Made by a program: the position numbers and the translations under genes. DNA of 64,000 nucleotides from Sulfuritalea sp. (lineage in GTDB: Bacteria; Pseudomonadota; Gammaproteobacteria; Burkholderiales; Rhodocyclaceae): contig JAOTRV010000025.1 of NCBI GenBank assembly GCA_030247575.1, forward strand, positions 1 to 64,000, read 5' to 3'. The notes below the pieces were generated by a model. The model had not been told where the DNA came from. It saw only the letters and a program-made list of their open reading frames with translations, and did not search any database. Of this stretch, positions 19,706 through 28,934 are shown piece after piece (position 1 is the first letter of the stretch; each line of letters begins with the position of its first letter).

Positions 19706-20806
19706 CTATTCCTCGATGCTGAGCACCCGCCGGATCTCGTCGGTCTTGAAGCCCAGCGCCATGGGGCGGCGGATGCCGGGCAAGGTGACGACGTCGTAGA
19801 GCTCCTCGACCATGCCTTCGAAGCGCACCCAGTGCACGATGTCGCCGCTGCGCAGGTCGATGACCTGGATGCCGCAGCGCGGTTCGGCGCCCTTGGCCTT
19901 CAGGTTATCGTCCAGCGGCAGGCCGCTGAAGGTCTTGTTGTGCCGCGGCCGCGACAGGCCGACCAGGGCATAGTCGCCGTGGAAGGCGAGGCCGCGCATG
20001 TAGCCGGAGCAGAATGTCACCGGCTCAAACTTGCCGGCCTTGGCATCGACGTAGCCGAAATCGCCGGTGCCGGAATTGAGCAGCCACAATTTGCCCTGGT
20101 GCCAGCGCGGCGAATGCGGCATGGACAGGCCGCCGACCACGGTCTCGCTGCTGGCGACATCGATCACCATGCCGCCACCGACACGATGCTCGCGCCAGCC
20201 GTCGACCACGTCGGAGGCGCCGACGGCGGTGACGTAAGCAGGACGGCCGTCTTTCATGGCGAGGCCGTTCAGGTGGCAGCGATCCTCGGCCGCCAGTTTG
20301 CTGATGAACGGCGGCCGCCACAGGGGCTTGAAGCTGTGCGTATCGCTGACGGTGGCGAGGCAACCGAACAGGGTATTGACGAAGACCAGCTTGCCATCGG
20401 CATCGACCGCCATGTCGTGGATGTCGAGGTCGCCCGTGGTGTAGCCCACCTGCGGCAGATACAGGGCGTCATAGCCATCCTGGGTTTCGCCCTTGGCGAA
20501 CAGGTTCTCGAAGCGCCAGACCTGGTACAGACTGCTCATCCACAGCCCGTTGGGTGTAGCGCAGAGGCCCATGCAGCGGTTGAAGCTGCGCTCGAAGGCG
20601 GAAAGTTCGGCGTTGCCCCGCAAGCCCAGGAAGAACAGCTTGCCGATCTGGTAGGTGGTAAGCGCAATCGAGAGCTTCTGCTCCGCCAGCCAGGCGAGGA
20701 ACTGGCGCGAGGTGGTGATTTCGAGGTCCCGCGGCGGGGTATCCGCAGCTGCGGCGGCGGCCGGTGCGGCGGTGCTTTCTTTGGTTTTGCTGGCGTTCTT
20801 GGCCAT
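19706..20806 (-). CDS. TIGR03032-family conserved protein of unknown function
   Basis: This 366-residue protein is recognised by its family pattern: TSRQFLAWLAEQKLSIALTT near residue 30, FNRCMGLCATPNGLWMSS, DIHDMAVDADGKLVFVNTLF, CHLNGLAMKDGRPAYVTAVG, MPHSPRWHQGKLWLLNSG and GYMRGLAFHGDYALVGLS. The evenly spaced W/G-rich strands suggest a beta-propeller-like fold; this is inference. I place the start at ATG 20804-20806, after which an Ala/Lys-rich stretch precedes the conserved domain. The start is 11 nt after the stop of the glycosyltransferase gene, so the two are probably co-transcribed. No signal peptide is seen, so it is probably cytoplasmic. The family has no established biochemical function that I know of. 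Its place between a glycosyltransferase and a giant secreted protein suggests a role in making or modifying that protein. Confidence 0.88.
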   Translation of the reverse strand: MAKNASKTKESTAAPAAAAAADTPPRDLEITTSRQFLAWLAEQKLSIALTTYQIGKLFFLGLRGNAELSAFERSFNRCMGLCATPNGLWMSSLYQVWRFENLFAKGETQDGYDALYLPQVGYTTGDLDIHDMAVDADGKLVFVNTLFGCLATVSDTHSFKPLWRPPFISKLAAEDRCHLNGLAMKDGRPAYVTAVGASDVVDGWREHRVGGGMVIDVASSETVVGGLSMPHSPRWHQGKLWLLNSGTGDFGYVDAKAGKFEPVTFCSGYMRGLAFHGDYALVGLSRPRHNKTFSGLPLDDNLKAKGAEPRCGIQVIDLRSGDIVHWVRFEGMVEELYDVVTLPGIRRPMALGFKTDEIRRVLSIEE

Positions 20807-20817
20807 GTGTATTCCGT

Positions 20818-23055
20818 TCAGGTCGATGAAGTTGGGTGAGCGGGATTTTGGCGCGTCGCGTGGTCCACGGCAAGTAATCTTTCCCCGCGTCCCGAACAAT
20901 GGCTATCCCACATGCGTCGCAGCAGGTTTTCGAAATGCCGTGTGTAGGAAGCGATGTCACACAGCGGCGAGGCGAGCAATGCGGCGCGCAGTTCAGCGCG
21001 CCTGGAACGCAGACTGTCCACCGAGCCGGCCAGCGCGACGGCCCGTGCGACGTAGCCGTCCTCGTCCGCGGCAACCCACTCGGGCCGGCCGAGGGTTTGC
21101 AGGAAGCTGGCCCCCATGCGCGAGACGAAATTGCCGCCCGCCAGGGTGATCACGGGCACCCCCATCCACAGGGCCTGCAGGGTGGTGGTGCCGCCGTTGT
21201 AGGGCGTGGGGTCGAGCGCGATGTCGGCATCGCCATACTCCTGCATCATGTCGGCGAGGCCGGTGGGCCCGCGAAACTCGATGCGATCCCTGGCGATACC
21301 CTGGCCGGCGAACAAGTCGGCGAAACGCCGGCGCACGGCCTCGTCGCGGAAGGACGGCGCCTTGAGCAGCAGCCGTGAGTCGGGCAGCGCCTTGAGCACC
21401 CGCGCCCAGAGGGCGATGCTGCGCGGCGAGAGCTTCATGGCGTTGTTGAACGAGGTGAATACCACCGGCGCATCGGCAGGGCGGGCGACCGGCAGGGGGT
21501 AGTCGTCGACCGGCGCCCAGCAGAATACGCTGCCCGGCAATTGGGCAATGCCTTCACTGAACAGATCCGCGTGCGCGGCCGGCGTGACAACGGCGTCGCC
21601 GATGATCCAGTCGAGGGTCGGCAGACCCGTCGAATGCGGATAGCCCAGGAAAGTCGCCTGCACCGGCGCCGCGCGCTTGGCGAAGACGCCCAGGCGGTGG
21701 GTGGATGTGTGGCCGGCCAGATCGACCAGGATGTCGATGCCGTCGGCGACGATGGCCGCCTGCAAGGCATCGTCGTCGCGCGCCCCGGCTTCCAGCCAGC
21801 GGTCGGCGCTTTCGCGTGCGCGCCGGGTGTACTGGTCGTGCATGGTGCCGGTGTGGTAGACGAAGATCTCGAACGCAGCGTGGTCGTGGCGCAGCAGCAC
21901 CGGCAGCATGAAGAGATTCACCGGGTGCTGGCGGTGGAAATCGCCGCTGACATAGCCGATGCGCAAGCGGCGGGAAGTGGTCCGTTCGTTGGCAAACTCG
22001 GTTCGCGGCGAATGGGCAGCGGCGATCGGCGCACACAGCCGCCGGTGCAGGGCAGCGACCTCGGACGCGGAGAGCTCGTCGTGGTAGAGCGAGGCCATGG
22101 CGATGCTGGACGCCAGGCGCGACTGCGGATCGCCCGCCGCGTATTCGGCCTGCACCGCGGCCAGATGGGCATGGGCGTCTCCCATGCGGCCCGGCAAGGC
22201 GGCAAGCATGAGCGTCGCATCCTGATTTCCCGGCTCCAGCTTCAGTATCCGCCGGCAAACCTCCTGCGCCTGGCTCAGTTCATAGACCTCCCAATGCACC
22301 TTGGCCAGCAGCGCCAGCGCCGGTATGCTGTCCGGGCGCAGATCGAGGAGCTTGCGCAAAATGCCGATGGCCTCGGGCCAGTAGTTGTTGGCATAAACCC
22401 GCGCCGCGAGAGTCTGGAGGAAGTCCGGATTGGAGGATAGCGAGGCGCGGGTGAAGGCGCTTTCGGCCGCGGCGACGTTACCGACGCGCAGCAGCGCTTC
22501 GCCGAGATACATCATCGAACCATGCCGCAACGGTCGCAGGTCGACCAGTTGCGACAGCGCCGCAACGGCACCGGCCGCATCGCCGGCATTGAGGCGCCAG
22601 ACACCGAGCCAGTGCAGGGACTCGCCGGGAATGATCTCCAGTTGGCGGGCGCGTTCCAGGGCTTTCCGGACATCGGGCCGCATCGTCTTCGCGTTCCGTT
22701 GCGGCGGGGCGGAATCCGCCATGTCGCGCAGCCGGGCCAGATAGAGCCAGGTCAGCCAGTCGCCGGGGTCTTCCTGGAGCGCGCCGACGAAGTCTTCGAT
22801 GATCCGCGCCGCGCCGTCGAGGCTTGCCTGGCCGAGGAGGCTGTCGTCGCCTGTCGTGCCGTGGTCCCGACGCAGGCCCGAACCGCCGCTGCCGCCTCCC
22901 GGGCGGGAAGCCAAGCGTGCGGCTTGGCGTTCCGCATACGCCGCCTGCCAGGGAAGCTTGCGGTCGGCATAGCATTGAGCCAGATCCAGCCAGGTTTGCA
23001 CTTGTGCGGGGGAATCGCGCAGAGCGCGCCACAGTTTTCCGGAAGCAGTTTGCAT
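20818..23055 (-). CDS. TPR-containing O-GlcNAc-transferase-like glycosyltransferase (GT41, SPINDLY-like)
   Basis: The protein has 745 residues. The N-terminal half (about residues 10-340) is helical TPR-like repeats (for example LGEALLRVGNVAAAESAFTR). The C-terminal half is the GT41 catalytic region: RLRIGYVSGDFHRQHPV near residue 365, then ILVDLAGHTSTHRLGVFAKR, ATFLGYPHSTGLPTLDWIIGD, FTSFNNAMKLSP and DPTPYNGGTTTLQALWMGVP. GT41 enzymes transfer sugars from UDP-GlcNAc or related donors to Ser/Thr (O-GlcNAc transferase, SPY) or Asn (HMW1C) of cytoplasmic proteins. It has no signal peptide. It heads the operon with the TIGR03032 gene and lies 1.3 kb from the start of the giant protein, so modification of that protein before export is a reasonable hypothesis. 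Donor and acceptor are unknown. Confidence 0.9.
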   Translation of the reverse strand: MQTASGKLWRALRDSPAQVQTWLDLAQCYADRKLPWQAAYAERQAARLASRPGGGSGGSGLRRDHGTTGDDSLLGQASLDGAARIIEDFVGALQEDPGDWLTWLYLARLRDMADSAPPQRNAKTMRPDVRKALERARQLEIIPGESLHWLGVWRLNAGDAAGAVAALSQLVDLRPLRHGSMMYLGEALLRVGNVAAAESAFTRASLSSNPDFLQTLAARVYANNYWPEAIGILRKLLDLRPDSIPALALLAKVHWEVYELSQAQEVCRRILKLEPGNQDATLMLAALPGRMGDAHAHLAAVQAEYAAGDPQSRLASSIAMASLYHDELSASEVAALHRRLCAPIAAAHSPRTEFANERTTSRRLRIGYVSGDFHRQHPVNLFMLPVLLRHDHAAFEIFVYHTGTMHDQYTRRARESADRWLEAGARDDDALQAAIVADGIDILVDLAGHTSTHRLGVFAKRAAPVQATFLGYPHSTGLPTLDWIIGDAVVTPAAHADLFSEGIAQLPGSVFCWAPVDDYPLPVARPADAPVVFTSFNNAMKLSPRSIALWARVLKALPDSRLLLKAPSFRDEAVRRRFADLFAGQGIARDRIEFRGPTGLADMMQEYGDADIALDPTPYNGGTTTLQALWMGVPVITLAGGNFVSRMGASFLQTLGRPEWVAADEDGYVARAVALAGSVDSLRSRRAELRAALLASPLCDIASYTRHFENLLRRMWDSHCSGRGERLLAVDHATRQNPAHPTSST

Positions 23056-23283
23056 GCGGGCATTATTGCATCAGTCGTCCGATGACGGCTGCGGTGGCGC
23101 ACACGGCGCGTTTTGGCTGGCCCGGGCCGGCATGACCAGAAGGCGATCCGTTCCGGTGCGCCGGAATCGCCGTACCGCCAGCGTCGACTCTTGACTCGCG
23201 GCGCAGCGGCTTGCGAGTTCATGCCTCCCGAGATCGGGTGAACCCTCTATACTGCCGGGCGAACCATTTTCCCCGCGAGACTC

Positions 23284-24975
23284 ATGACCACCCCACCCCG
23301 CTTCCTGCTGCTGACACCGATCAAGCGCTGGCTTGCGTTCGCCTGGTTTCTGAGCTTCTTCATCAACTTCTTCATCCTCGCCACGCCGATCTACATGATG
23401 CAGGTGTTCGACCGGGTGCTGGTCAGCGGCAACTTGCATACGCTGGGCATGCTGACGCTGATCACGGTGGTAATGATCGGGGCACAGACTTTCTTCGACC
23501 AGATTCGCTCGAAGCTGCTGTCCCGCGCCGGGTACCTGCTGGAGCAGGACCTCGCGCCGAAGGTGCTGGACCGCGTGCATGATTTCCAGTTGCAGGCGCA
23601 GCAGGGACGCGGCGCCGAACTGGTGCGCGATGTGTCCACGCTGCGCAACTATTTGTCCAGCCCGCACCTGATCTCGATTTTCGATTCGCCTTGGGCGCCG
23701 TTGTTCACCGCGCTGATCTTCGCCTTTTCGTGGGTGCTGGGAGTGGTAACGCTGATCGGAATCGCCGTGCTGATGGTGCTGGCGCTGATCGACGAACGGG
23801 TCACCTACCCGCTGTTCACCAACGCCAACGCGGCCGGAGCGAAAGTGCAGCAGATGGCGGTGACCTCGGTGCGCAATGCCGAAATCGTCCACGCGCTGGG
23901 GATGAAGCCGACCATGCTGCGGCTCTGGCAGAACCTCGCGGATACGGCAATGGGCCAGTTGAAGAACGCGCAGGATCATTCGCATGCGCTGGTGTCGGCA
24001 ACCAAGGCGACGCGGACGCTGATCCAGGTGGCGATGCTGGGCACGGGCGCCTGGCTGGTGGTTGCCTACAATCTTTCGCCGGGCATCATGATCGCCGGCA
24101 CGATCATCGTGGCGCGGGCGATCGGCCCCGTCGAGATGGCGATTTCCGGCTGGAAGGGCTTCGTCGAAGCGCGCAACGCCTACGAGCGCCTGGAGAACCT
24201 GCTGATCAAGAACGCCCCCCCCGCGGGCCGGGAGCAGGACGTGGCCCTGCCGGCCATTGCCGGCGGCATCGAAGTCGAGCACGTGAGTTTCGGCTTCGGA
24301 CCGAACGCAATGCTGTTTGCCGATGTGTCGATCGGACTGCAGGCGGGGCAGGCTCTGGGGCTGGTGGGACCGAGCGGCTCGGGCAAATCGACGCTGGCGC
24401 GCATCATGCTGGGACTGGTGCCGCCGGTGCAGGGCAAGGTCCGCCTCGACGGCTACGACGTGCGTCACTACGAGCGCAGCGCGCTGGGGCGGCAACTGGG
24501 CTACCTGCCGCAGGATGTGGAGTTGTTCGCCGGCACGCTGGCGCAAAACATCGCCCGCATGCAGGATCCGTCCGAACATTCGGAGGAGATCACCCGCGTC
24601 ACCGAACTGGTCGGCCTGACGCCCCTGGTGGCGCGGCTTCCGGGGGGCTTCCAGGCCGTGCTGACCGAGGGCGGCCTCAACCTTTCCGGCGGGCAGCGGC
24701 AAATGGTCGGTCTGGCGCGTGCGCTGTTCGGCTCGCCGAAACTGGTGGTGCTCGACGAGCCGGATGCCAGCCTGGACCAGGCGGGGAAGGAACGTCTGCT
24801 CAAGCTGCTGGCCGAAATTCGCGAGAAGCGTCTGGCGACCCTGATCGTGATCTCGCATACGCCGGCGCTGGTCGATCGCATGGATCGCCTGCTGCTGCTG
24901 CAGGACGGCACGGCGAAGCAACTGGCCCGCCAGCCGCGTGGTCCGGAATCGAACGTGAGAGCCCTGCCCGCCTGA
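23284..24975 (+). CDS. Type I secretion system ABC transporter/permease (PrtD type)
   Basis: The 563-residue protein fuses an N-terminal membrane domain (hydrophobic segments near residues 17-38, 52-70, 138-170 and 247-285) to an ABC ATPase. Walker A GPSGSGKST is at 362-370, the signature LSGGQRQ at 467-473 and Walker B KLVVLDEP at 486-493. It has no N-terminal C39 or C39-like domain, which places it with PrtD/HasD-type exporters rather than LapB/CvaB types. It would energise one-step export of an unfolded C-terminal-signal substrate across both membranes, with the HlyD protein encoded just downstream and an outer membrane TolC-like channel that is not in this window. It is divergent from the glycosyltransferase/TIGR03032/giant-protein genes; the giant RTX protein is the obvious candidate substrate. 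Confidence 0.93.
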   Translation: MTTPPRFLLLTPIKRWLAFAWFLSFFINFFILATPIYMMQVFDRVLVSGNLHTLGMLTLITVVMIGAQTFFDQIRSKLLSRAGYLLEQDLAPKVLDRVHDFQLQAQQGRGAELVRDVSTLRNYLSSPHLISIFDSPWAPLFTALIFAFSWVLGVVTLIGIAVLMVLALIDERVTYPLFTNANAAGAKVQQMAVTSVRNAEIVHALGMKPTMLRLWQNLADTAMGQLKNAQDHSHALVSATKATRTLIQVAMLGTGAWLVVAYNLSPGIMIAGTIIVARAIGPVEMAISGWKGFVEARNAYERLENLLIKNAPPAGREQDVALPAIAGGIEVEHVSFGFGPNAMLFADVSIGLQAGQALGLVGPSGSGKSTLARIMLGLVPPVQGKVRLDGYDVRHYERSALGRQLGYLPQDVELFAGTLAQNIARMQDPSEHSEEITRVTELVGLTPLVARLPGGFQAVLTEGGLNLSGGQRQMVGLARALFGSPKLVVLDEPDASLDQAGKERLLKLLAEIREKRLATLIVISHTPALVDRMDRLLLLQDGTAKQLARQPRGPESNVRALPA

Positions 24976-24994
24976 CCGCGTGCCCCGGACCGCC

Positions 24995-26329
24995 ATGACA
25001 TCGCCCACTTCCGCAACCGATACCGTCGACAATTTCTCGCGCCCGCAAACCGAGCTCGAGCTCAAGCACATGGTGCGCCTCACCAGCATCGCGCTGGCGG
25101 TGACTTTCGGCATCGGTGGCCTGTGGTCGGCGCTGGCGACGCTATCCGGCGCCGTAATCGCGCCGGGCGTGATCAAGGTCGAGGCCAACACGAAACTGGT
25201 GCAGCATCTCGAAGGCGGCGTCGTGCGCCGCATCCTGGTCAGGGATGGCCAGCATGTCGCGGCGGGGCAGCCGGTGGTCGAACTCGAGGACACCGAGGCC
25301 AGCTCGTCGCTGTCGATCGTGAACGACCAGCTCGACGCCGAACTGGCCAAGCTGGCCCGCCTGCAGGCGGAAATCGACAACGCGCCGAAGATCCGCTTCC
25401 CGGAAACCCTCCTCGCGCGCAAGGGCGACCCGAACCTGCAGCGCATCCTGCAGCGCGAGGAGGACCATTTCAAAGCGCGTAGCGCGCTGATGCGCGAGCA
25501 AGTCGCACGCCTGACCGAACAGCGGGAGCAGACCCAGGCCGAGATCGCCAGCCTGAGCCGGCAACTGGCAGCGGCCGACGCGTCGCTGGGTTATCTGCGC
25601 GAGCAGGAACAATCCTATGCCGGCCTGGTCGAGAAGAAATTCGTGGCGCCGGTGCGCATGCTGGATGCGCGCCGTTCGGTATCGGAAAAGGAAGAGAAGA
25701 AGTTCGAGTACGAGTCGCTGAACGCGCAGGCCCGGCAGAAGCTGGCCGACATCCAGTTGCGCCTGAGCCAGATCACCACCAACCGCTACGCCGAGAACTC
25801 GCGCGACATGGTCGAGACGCAGACGCGCATCCTCAACCTGCAGGAGCGCCAGTTGCCGTTCAAGGACAGCCTGAAGAAGCGTATCCTGCTCGCCCCGGCC
25901 GACGGCATCGTGAATGCCACGCGCGTGCACACCGAGGGCGGTGTGGTCGGCCCGCGCGAAACCATCCTCGAAATCACGCCTGAAAAATCCGCGCTGATCG
26001 CCGAGGCGCGGATCAGCCCGGGCGACGTCGACGAGGTGCGCGTCGGGCAACCCGTGGAGGTCGAATTCAGCGGCATGAACCGCCGCGTGACGCCGCTGAT
26101 CCACGGCAAGGTGTCGATGGTGTCGTCCGACCTGATCACCGATCCGGCCAATGCGCAGACAAAGTACTTCACGGTTCATGTCGAGCTGAAGCCGGAGGCA
26201 CCGCTGAATTTCGAGATGCGGCCGGGCCTGCCGATCGCTGCCTACATCACCACCCGCGAACGCACGCCGCTGGAGCTGTGGCTCGACCCGCTGATCGGCG
26301 GCATCCGGCGGGCGCTGCGGGAGAGCTGA
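24995..26329 (+). CDS. HlyD-family type I secretion periplasmic adaptor
   Basis: This 444-residue membrane fusion protein has one transmembrane segment near residues 25-48. A split lipoyl/beta-barrel domain follows, with GVIKVEANTKLVQHLEGGVV near 55-75 and the return strands LLAPADGIV near 295. Between them, roughly residues 100-285, is a long coiled-coil hairpin rich in Q, E, R and L. The C-terminus carries VGQPVEVEFSGMNRRVTPLI, typical of the type I HlyD/PrtE family. ATG 24995 is preferred; a GTG at 24980 would add five residues. The gene starts 19 nt after the ABC transporter stop and is surely co-transcribed with it. It ends 15 bp from the convergent glycosyltransferase gene, with no terminator hairpin evident in between. 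Confidence 0.93.
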   Translation: MTSPTSATDTVDNFSRPQTELELKHMVRLTSIALAVTFGIGGLWSALATLSGAVIAPGVIKVEANTKLVQHLEGGVVRRILVRDGQHVAAGQPVVELEDTEASSSLSIVNDQLDAELAKLARLQAEIDNAPKIRFPETLLARKGDPNLQRILQREEDHFKARSALMREQVARLTEQREQTQAEIASLSRQLAAADASLGYLREQEQSYAGLVEKKFVAPVRMLDARRSVSEKEEKKFEYESLNAQARQKLADIQLRLSQITTNRYAENSRDMVETQTRILNLQERQLPFKDSLKKRILLAPADGIVNATRVHTEGGVVGPRETILEITPEKSALIAEARISPGDVDEVRVGQPVEVEFSGMNRRVTPLIHGKVSMVSSDLITDPANAQTKYFTVHVELKPEAPLNFEMRPGLPIAAYITTRERTPLELWLDPLIGGIRRALRES

Positions 26330-26344
26330 TCGCCGGGGAGAAAG

Positions 26345-27589
26345 CTAGCCGGCAAGCTCCTGCAGCAATTCCACCTGCCGCGGCAGGCAACGACTCTGCA
26401 GATCGAAGTTCTCCACCACCGTTTTCCTGGCTGCGGCACGGATCTGCTGCAGTTGATCCCGCCGCTCGACGGCCTCGGCCAGCTTTTCGGCGAGCGCCTG
26501 ATGATCGAAGAAATCCACCAGCCAGCCGTTCTCGCCATGGCGGATGACTTCCTCGACCGGCGCCGTCCTCGAGCCGACTACCATGCATCCGGCGGACAGC
26601 GCCTCCAGCAGCGACCAGGAGAGAACGAAGGGATAGGTCAGGTAGACGTGCGCCGTCGATATCTGCAGCAGGCGCAGGTAGTCGGCGTAGGGCAGGCGGC
26701 CCAGAAAATGCACCCGGCCCGGGTCGATGCGGCTACCGACTTCGTCGAGCATCTTGCTGCGCCACGTCCTGCCGTCGGCGGGCCTGGTGCCGTAGCTGAC
26801 GTGGTCGCCGCCGACGATCAGCACGCGGGCCTTCGGCCGCAGCTCGAGCAGCGCGGGCAGCGCGCGCATGAAAATATGGAAACCCCGGTAGGGCTCGAGG
26901 TTGCGCGCGACATAGGTGATGATTTCGTCGTCCGCGCCGAGCGTGATGCCGGCGTTGGCCAGGGATATCCGCGCGAAGGGATTCGACGCTACATGACGCG
27001 TATCGATGCCGTCATGCACGACCTGGATACGATCCTGGATCAGCCGGGGAAAACGGCTTTGCTGCCAGCGTGTCGGAGCGATCAGGAGATCGGCATTTTC
27101 CATGCTCATCCATTGCGTCGTGTTCTTGACCCTGAGACGGAACCGGTCATCAGCGACCGCCGGAAATTCGGGATCGAAGCCCACGTCGGCGCCGGTCGCA
27201 TGGTAGTAATACTCGGCGTAGAGCACCAGCCGGGCCTCGGGAAACACGTCGCGAAGAAACAACGCTTCGCCCCACCCCGGATGCGCGACGATCAGTTCGG
27301 GCCGGAAACCGCTTGCCTTCAGCTGTCCGACGCAGTTGGCAGTCGTCAGTCCGCGGCGTACCGCTGCATCGTAGCCCTGCAGGTAGGGATGGCTTGCCTT
27401 GCCCGAGGGTTGCGGAGCCGGATACGGACACAACCGGATTCCGGGATGCAAGAGCGCACCGGCGATTGCTCGTTTCAGATTGTCGTTTTCACCGACCGCG
27501 ATAACCTGATGCGCAGGATTCGCCGCAAAATGCGCGGCAACATGACGGAATTGCGCCGGAAAGTTCTGGTGCAGGAATAGAAGCTTCAT
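26345..27589 (-). CDS. Glycosyltransferase family 4 protein
   Basis: The 414-residue GT-B enzyme has an N-terminal Rossmann half beginning KLLFLHQNFPAQF. The GT4 donor-binding half includes VVHDGIDTRHV, IITYVARNLEPYRGFHIFMR, RVHFLGRLPYADYLRLLQIS and SWSLLEALSAGCMVVGS followed by PVEEV, which is the E-x7-E type nucleotide-sugar site. It would transfer a sugar from a nucleotide donor onto a lipid-linked glycan or other acceptor on the cytoplasmic side. It lies downstream of the nucleotide sugar dehydrogenase (64-nt gap) on the same strand, so it belongs with the polysaccharide locus rather than the secretion genes it faces. The exact sugar cannot be read from sequence. Confidence 0.88.
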   Translation of the reverse strand: MKLLFLHQNFPAQFRHVAAHFAANPAHQVIAVGENDNLKRAIAGALLHPGIRLCPYPAPQPSGKASHPYLQGYDAAVRRGLTTANCVGQLKASGFRPELIVAHPGWGEALFLRDVFPEARLVLYAEYYYHATGADVGFDPEFPAVADDRFRLRVKNTTQWMSMENADLLIAPTRWQQSRFPRLIQDRIQVVHDGIDTRHVASNPFARISLANAGITLGADDEIITYVARNLEPYRGFHIFMRALPALLELRPKARVLIVGGDHVSYGTRPADGRTWRSKMLDEVGSRIDPGRVHFLGRLPYADYLRLLQISTAHVYLTYPFVLSWSLLEALSAGCMVVGSRTAPVEEVIRHGENGWLVDFFDHQALAEKLAEAVERRDQLQQIRAAARKTVVENFDLQSRCLPRQVELLQELAG

Positions 27590-27653
27590 CTCCGCCTGTC
27601 AGGCGACTCGAAGCGACCCGACTGCGACCGGGCAGCGCTCGTGGCCGCTCCGG

Positions 27654-28934
27654 TCAAAGACGGCCATCGGCCTCGGCTTTGCCCAGCAGGGATTTCACGT
27701 CGTAGAGCACATGCTCCGCCTTGCCCAGGGCATGAATGCCGGCAGCGCCCAGCTGCAGAAATTCCGGGTGGGCCACGGCAAGGACGATGGCGTCGTAGGT
27801 TCCCTGCTGCGGCTTGTCCTTGAGCGGTGTGACCCGGTATTCATGCTCGGCTTCGGCGACGTCGATCCACGGGTCGTAGATGTCGACCCTGGCGTGATAG
27901 CCGGTGAGTTCGCGCACGATGTCGATGACCTTGGTATTGCGCAAGTCCGGGCAGCCTTCCTTGAAGGTCAGGCCGAGAATGAGGATTCTTGAATCGACCA
28001 CCTGCATCTTGCGCTTCGTCATGAGCTTGATGACTTCGTCGGCAACATAGCCCGCCATGCTGTCATTGATGCGCCGGCCGGCGAGGATGACTTCGGGGTG
28101 GTAGCCGATCTCCTGCGCCTTGTGCGTCAGGTAGTAGGGATCGACCCCGATGCAGTGGCCGCCGACCAGGCCGGGACGAAACGGCAGGAAGTTCCATTTG
28201 CTGCCCGCCGCTTCGAGGACTTCGAGGGTATCGATGCCGAGGCGATGGAAAATCAGGGAGAGTTCGTTCATCAGGGCGATGTTCAGATCGCGCTGGGTGT
28301 TCTCGATCACCTTGGCGGCTTCGGCAACCTTGATCGAGCTGGCCTTGTGGGTGCCGGCGGTGATGATGCTGCGATACAGCGCATCGACGAAGTCGGTGAT
28401 CTCCGGCGTCGAGCCGGAAGTGACTTTCCTGATGGTGGGCAGGCGGTGCTGCTTGTCGCCCGGGTTGATGCGTTCGGGGCTGTAGCCGGCAAAAAAGTCG
28501 CGGTTGAACGTGAGGCCGGAATGCTTCTCCAGCAGCGGAACGCAGACTTCTTCCGTGGCGCCGGGGTAGACGGTGGATTCGTAGATGACGACGGCGCCCC
28601 TGGGCATGACCTTGCCGACGGTTTCCGATGCCTTGATCAGCGGCGTCAGGTCCGGCCGCTGCGCGTTATCGACCGGAGTCGGCACCGTGACGATGAAGAC
28701 GTTGCAATTTCGCAACTGCTCCGGATCGGCCGTGAAACTCAGGTGCTTCGCTTCGGTCAGTTCGGCCGGCTCGACTTCGCGGGTATTGTCGTGGCCGCCC
28801 CGGAGCTCGTCTATACGGCCCTGCTTGATGTCGAAGCCGGTGACCGGCATTATCTTGCCGAATTCGACGGCAAGCGGCAGGCCCACGTAGCCGAGGCCGA
28901 TGATGGCGATGCGGGTGTCTTGGGATGGATTCAT
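27654..28934 (-). CDS. UDP-sugar 6-dehydrogenase, TviB/WbpO type
   Basis: The protein has 426 residues. The N-terminal NAD-binding fold carries GLGYVGLP at 13-20. The central region has [17 protein letters not shown] and the catalytic cysteine in [12 protein letters not shown] (Cys261). The C-terminal domain has [18 protein letters not shown]. These fit the nucleotide-sugar dehydrogenases that oxidise UDP-GlcNAc or UDP-GalNAc to the uronic acid (TviB, WbpO), rather than the UDP-glucose dehydrogenase group; the substrate is inferred. ATG 28932-28934 is chosen because an upstream in-frame start would add 24 poorly conserved residues. It supplies an acidic sugar donor for the exopolysaccharide. 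It is divergent from the FecR-domain gene across a 344-bp intergenic region. Confidence 0.9.
   Translation of the reverse strand: MNPSQDTRIAIIGLGYVGLPLAVEFGKIMPVTGFDIKQGRIDELRGGHDNTREVEPAELTEAKHLSFTADPEQLRNCNVFIVTVPTPVDNAQRPDLTPLIKASETVGKVMPRGAVVIYESTVYPGATEEVCVPLLEKHSGLTFNRDFFAGYSPERINPGDKQHRLPTIRKVTSGSTPEITDFVDALYRSIITAGTHKASSIKVAEAAKVIENTQRDLNIALMNELSLIFHRLGIDTLEVLEAAGSKWNFLPFRPGLVGGHCIGVDPYYLTHKAQEIGYHPEVILAGRRINDSMAGYVADEVIKLMTKRKMQVVDSRILILGLTFKEGCPDLRNTKVIDIVRELTGYHARVDIYDPWIDVAEAEHEYRVTPLKDKPQQGTYDAIVLAVAHPEFLQLGAAGIHALGKAEHVLYDVKSLLGKAEADGRL

Noticed and set aside
23071-25473. 800-codon open frame on the minus strand
   Set aside because: Antisense to the ABC transporter and HlyD genes; composition is Arg/Gln/His-rich with no domain, while the plus strand has clear Walker and signature motifs.
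25142-26179. 345-codon minus-strand frame
   Set aside because: Antisense to the HlyD coding region; no recognisable protein.
19481-26344. Mobile-element origin of the giant-protein island
   Set aside because: No transposase, integrase, tRNA junction or flanking direct repeat is visible at the ends within the window.
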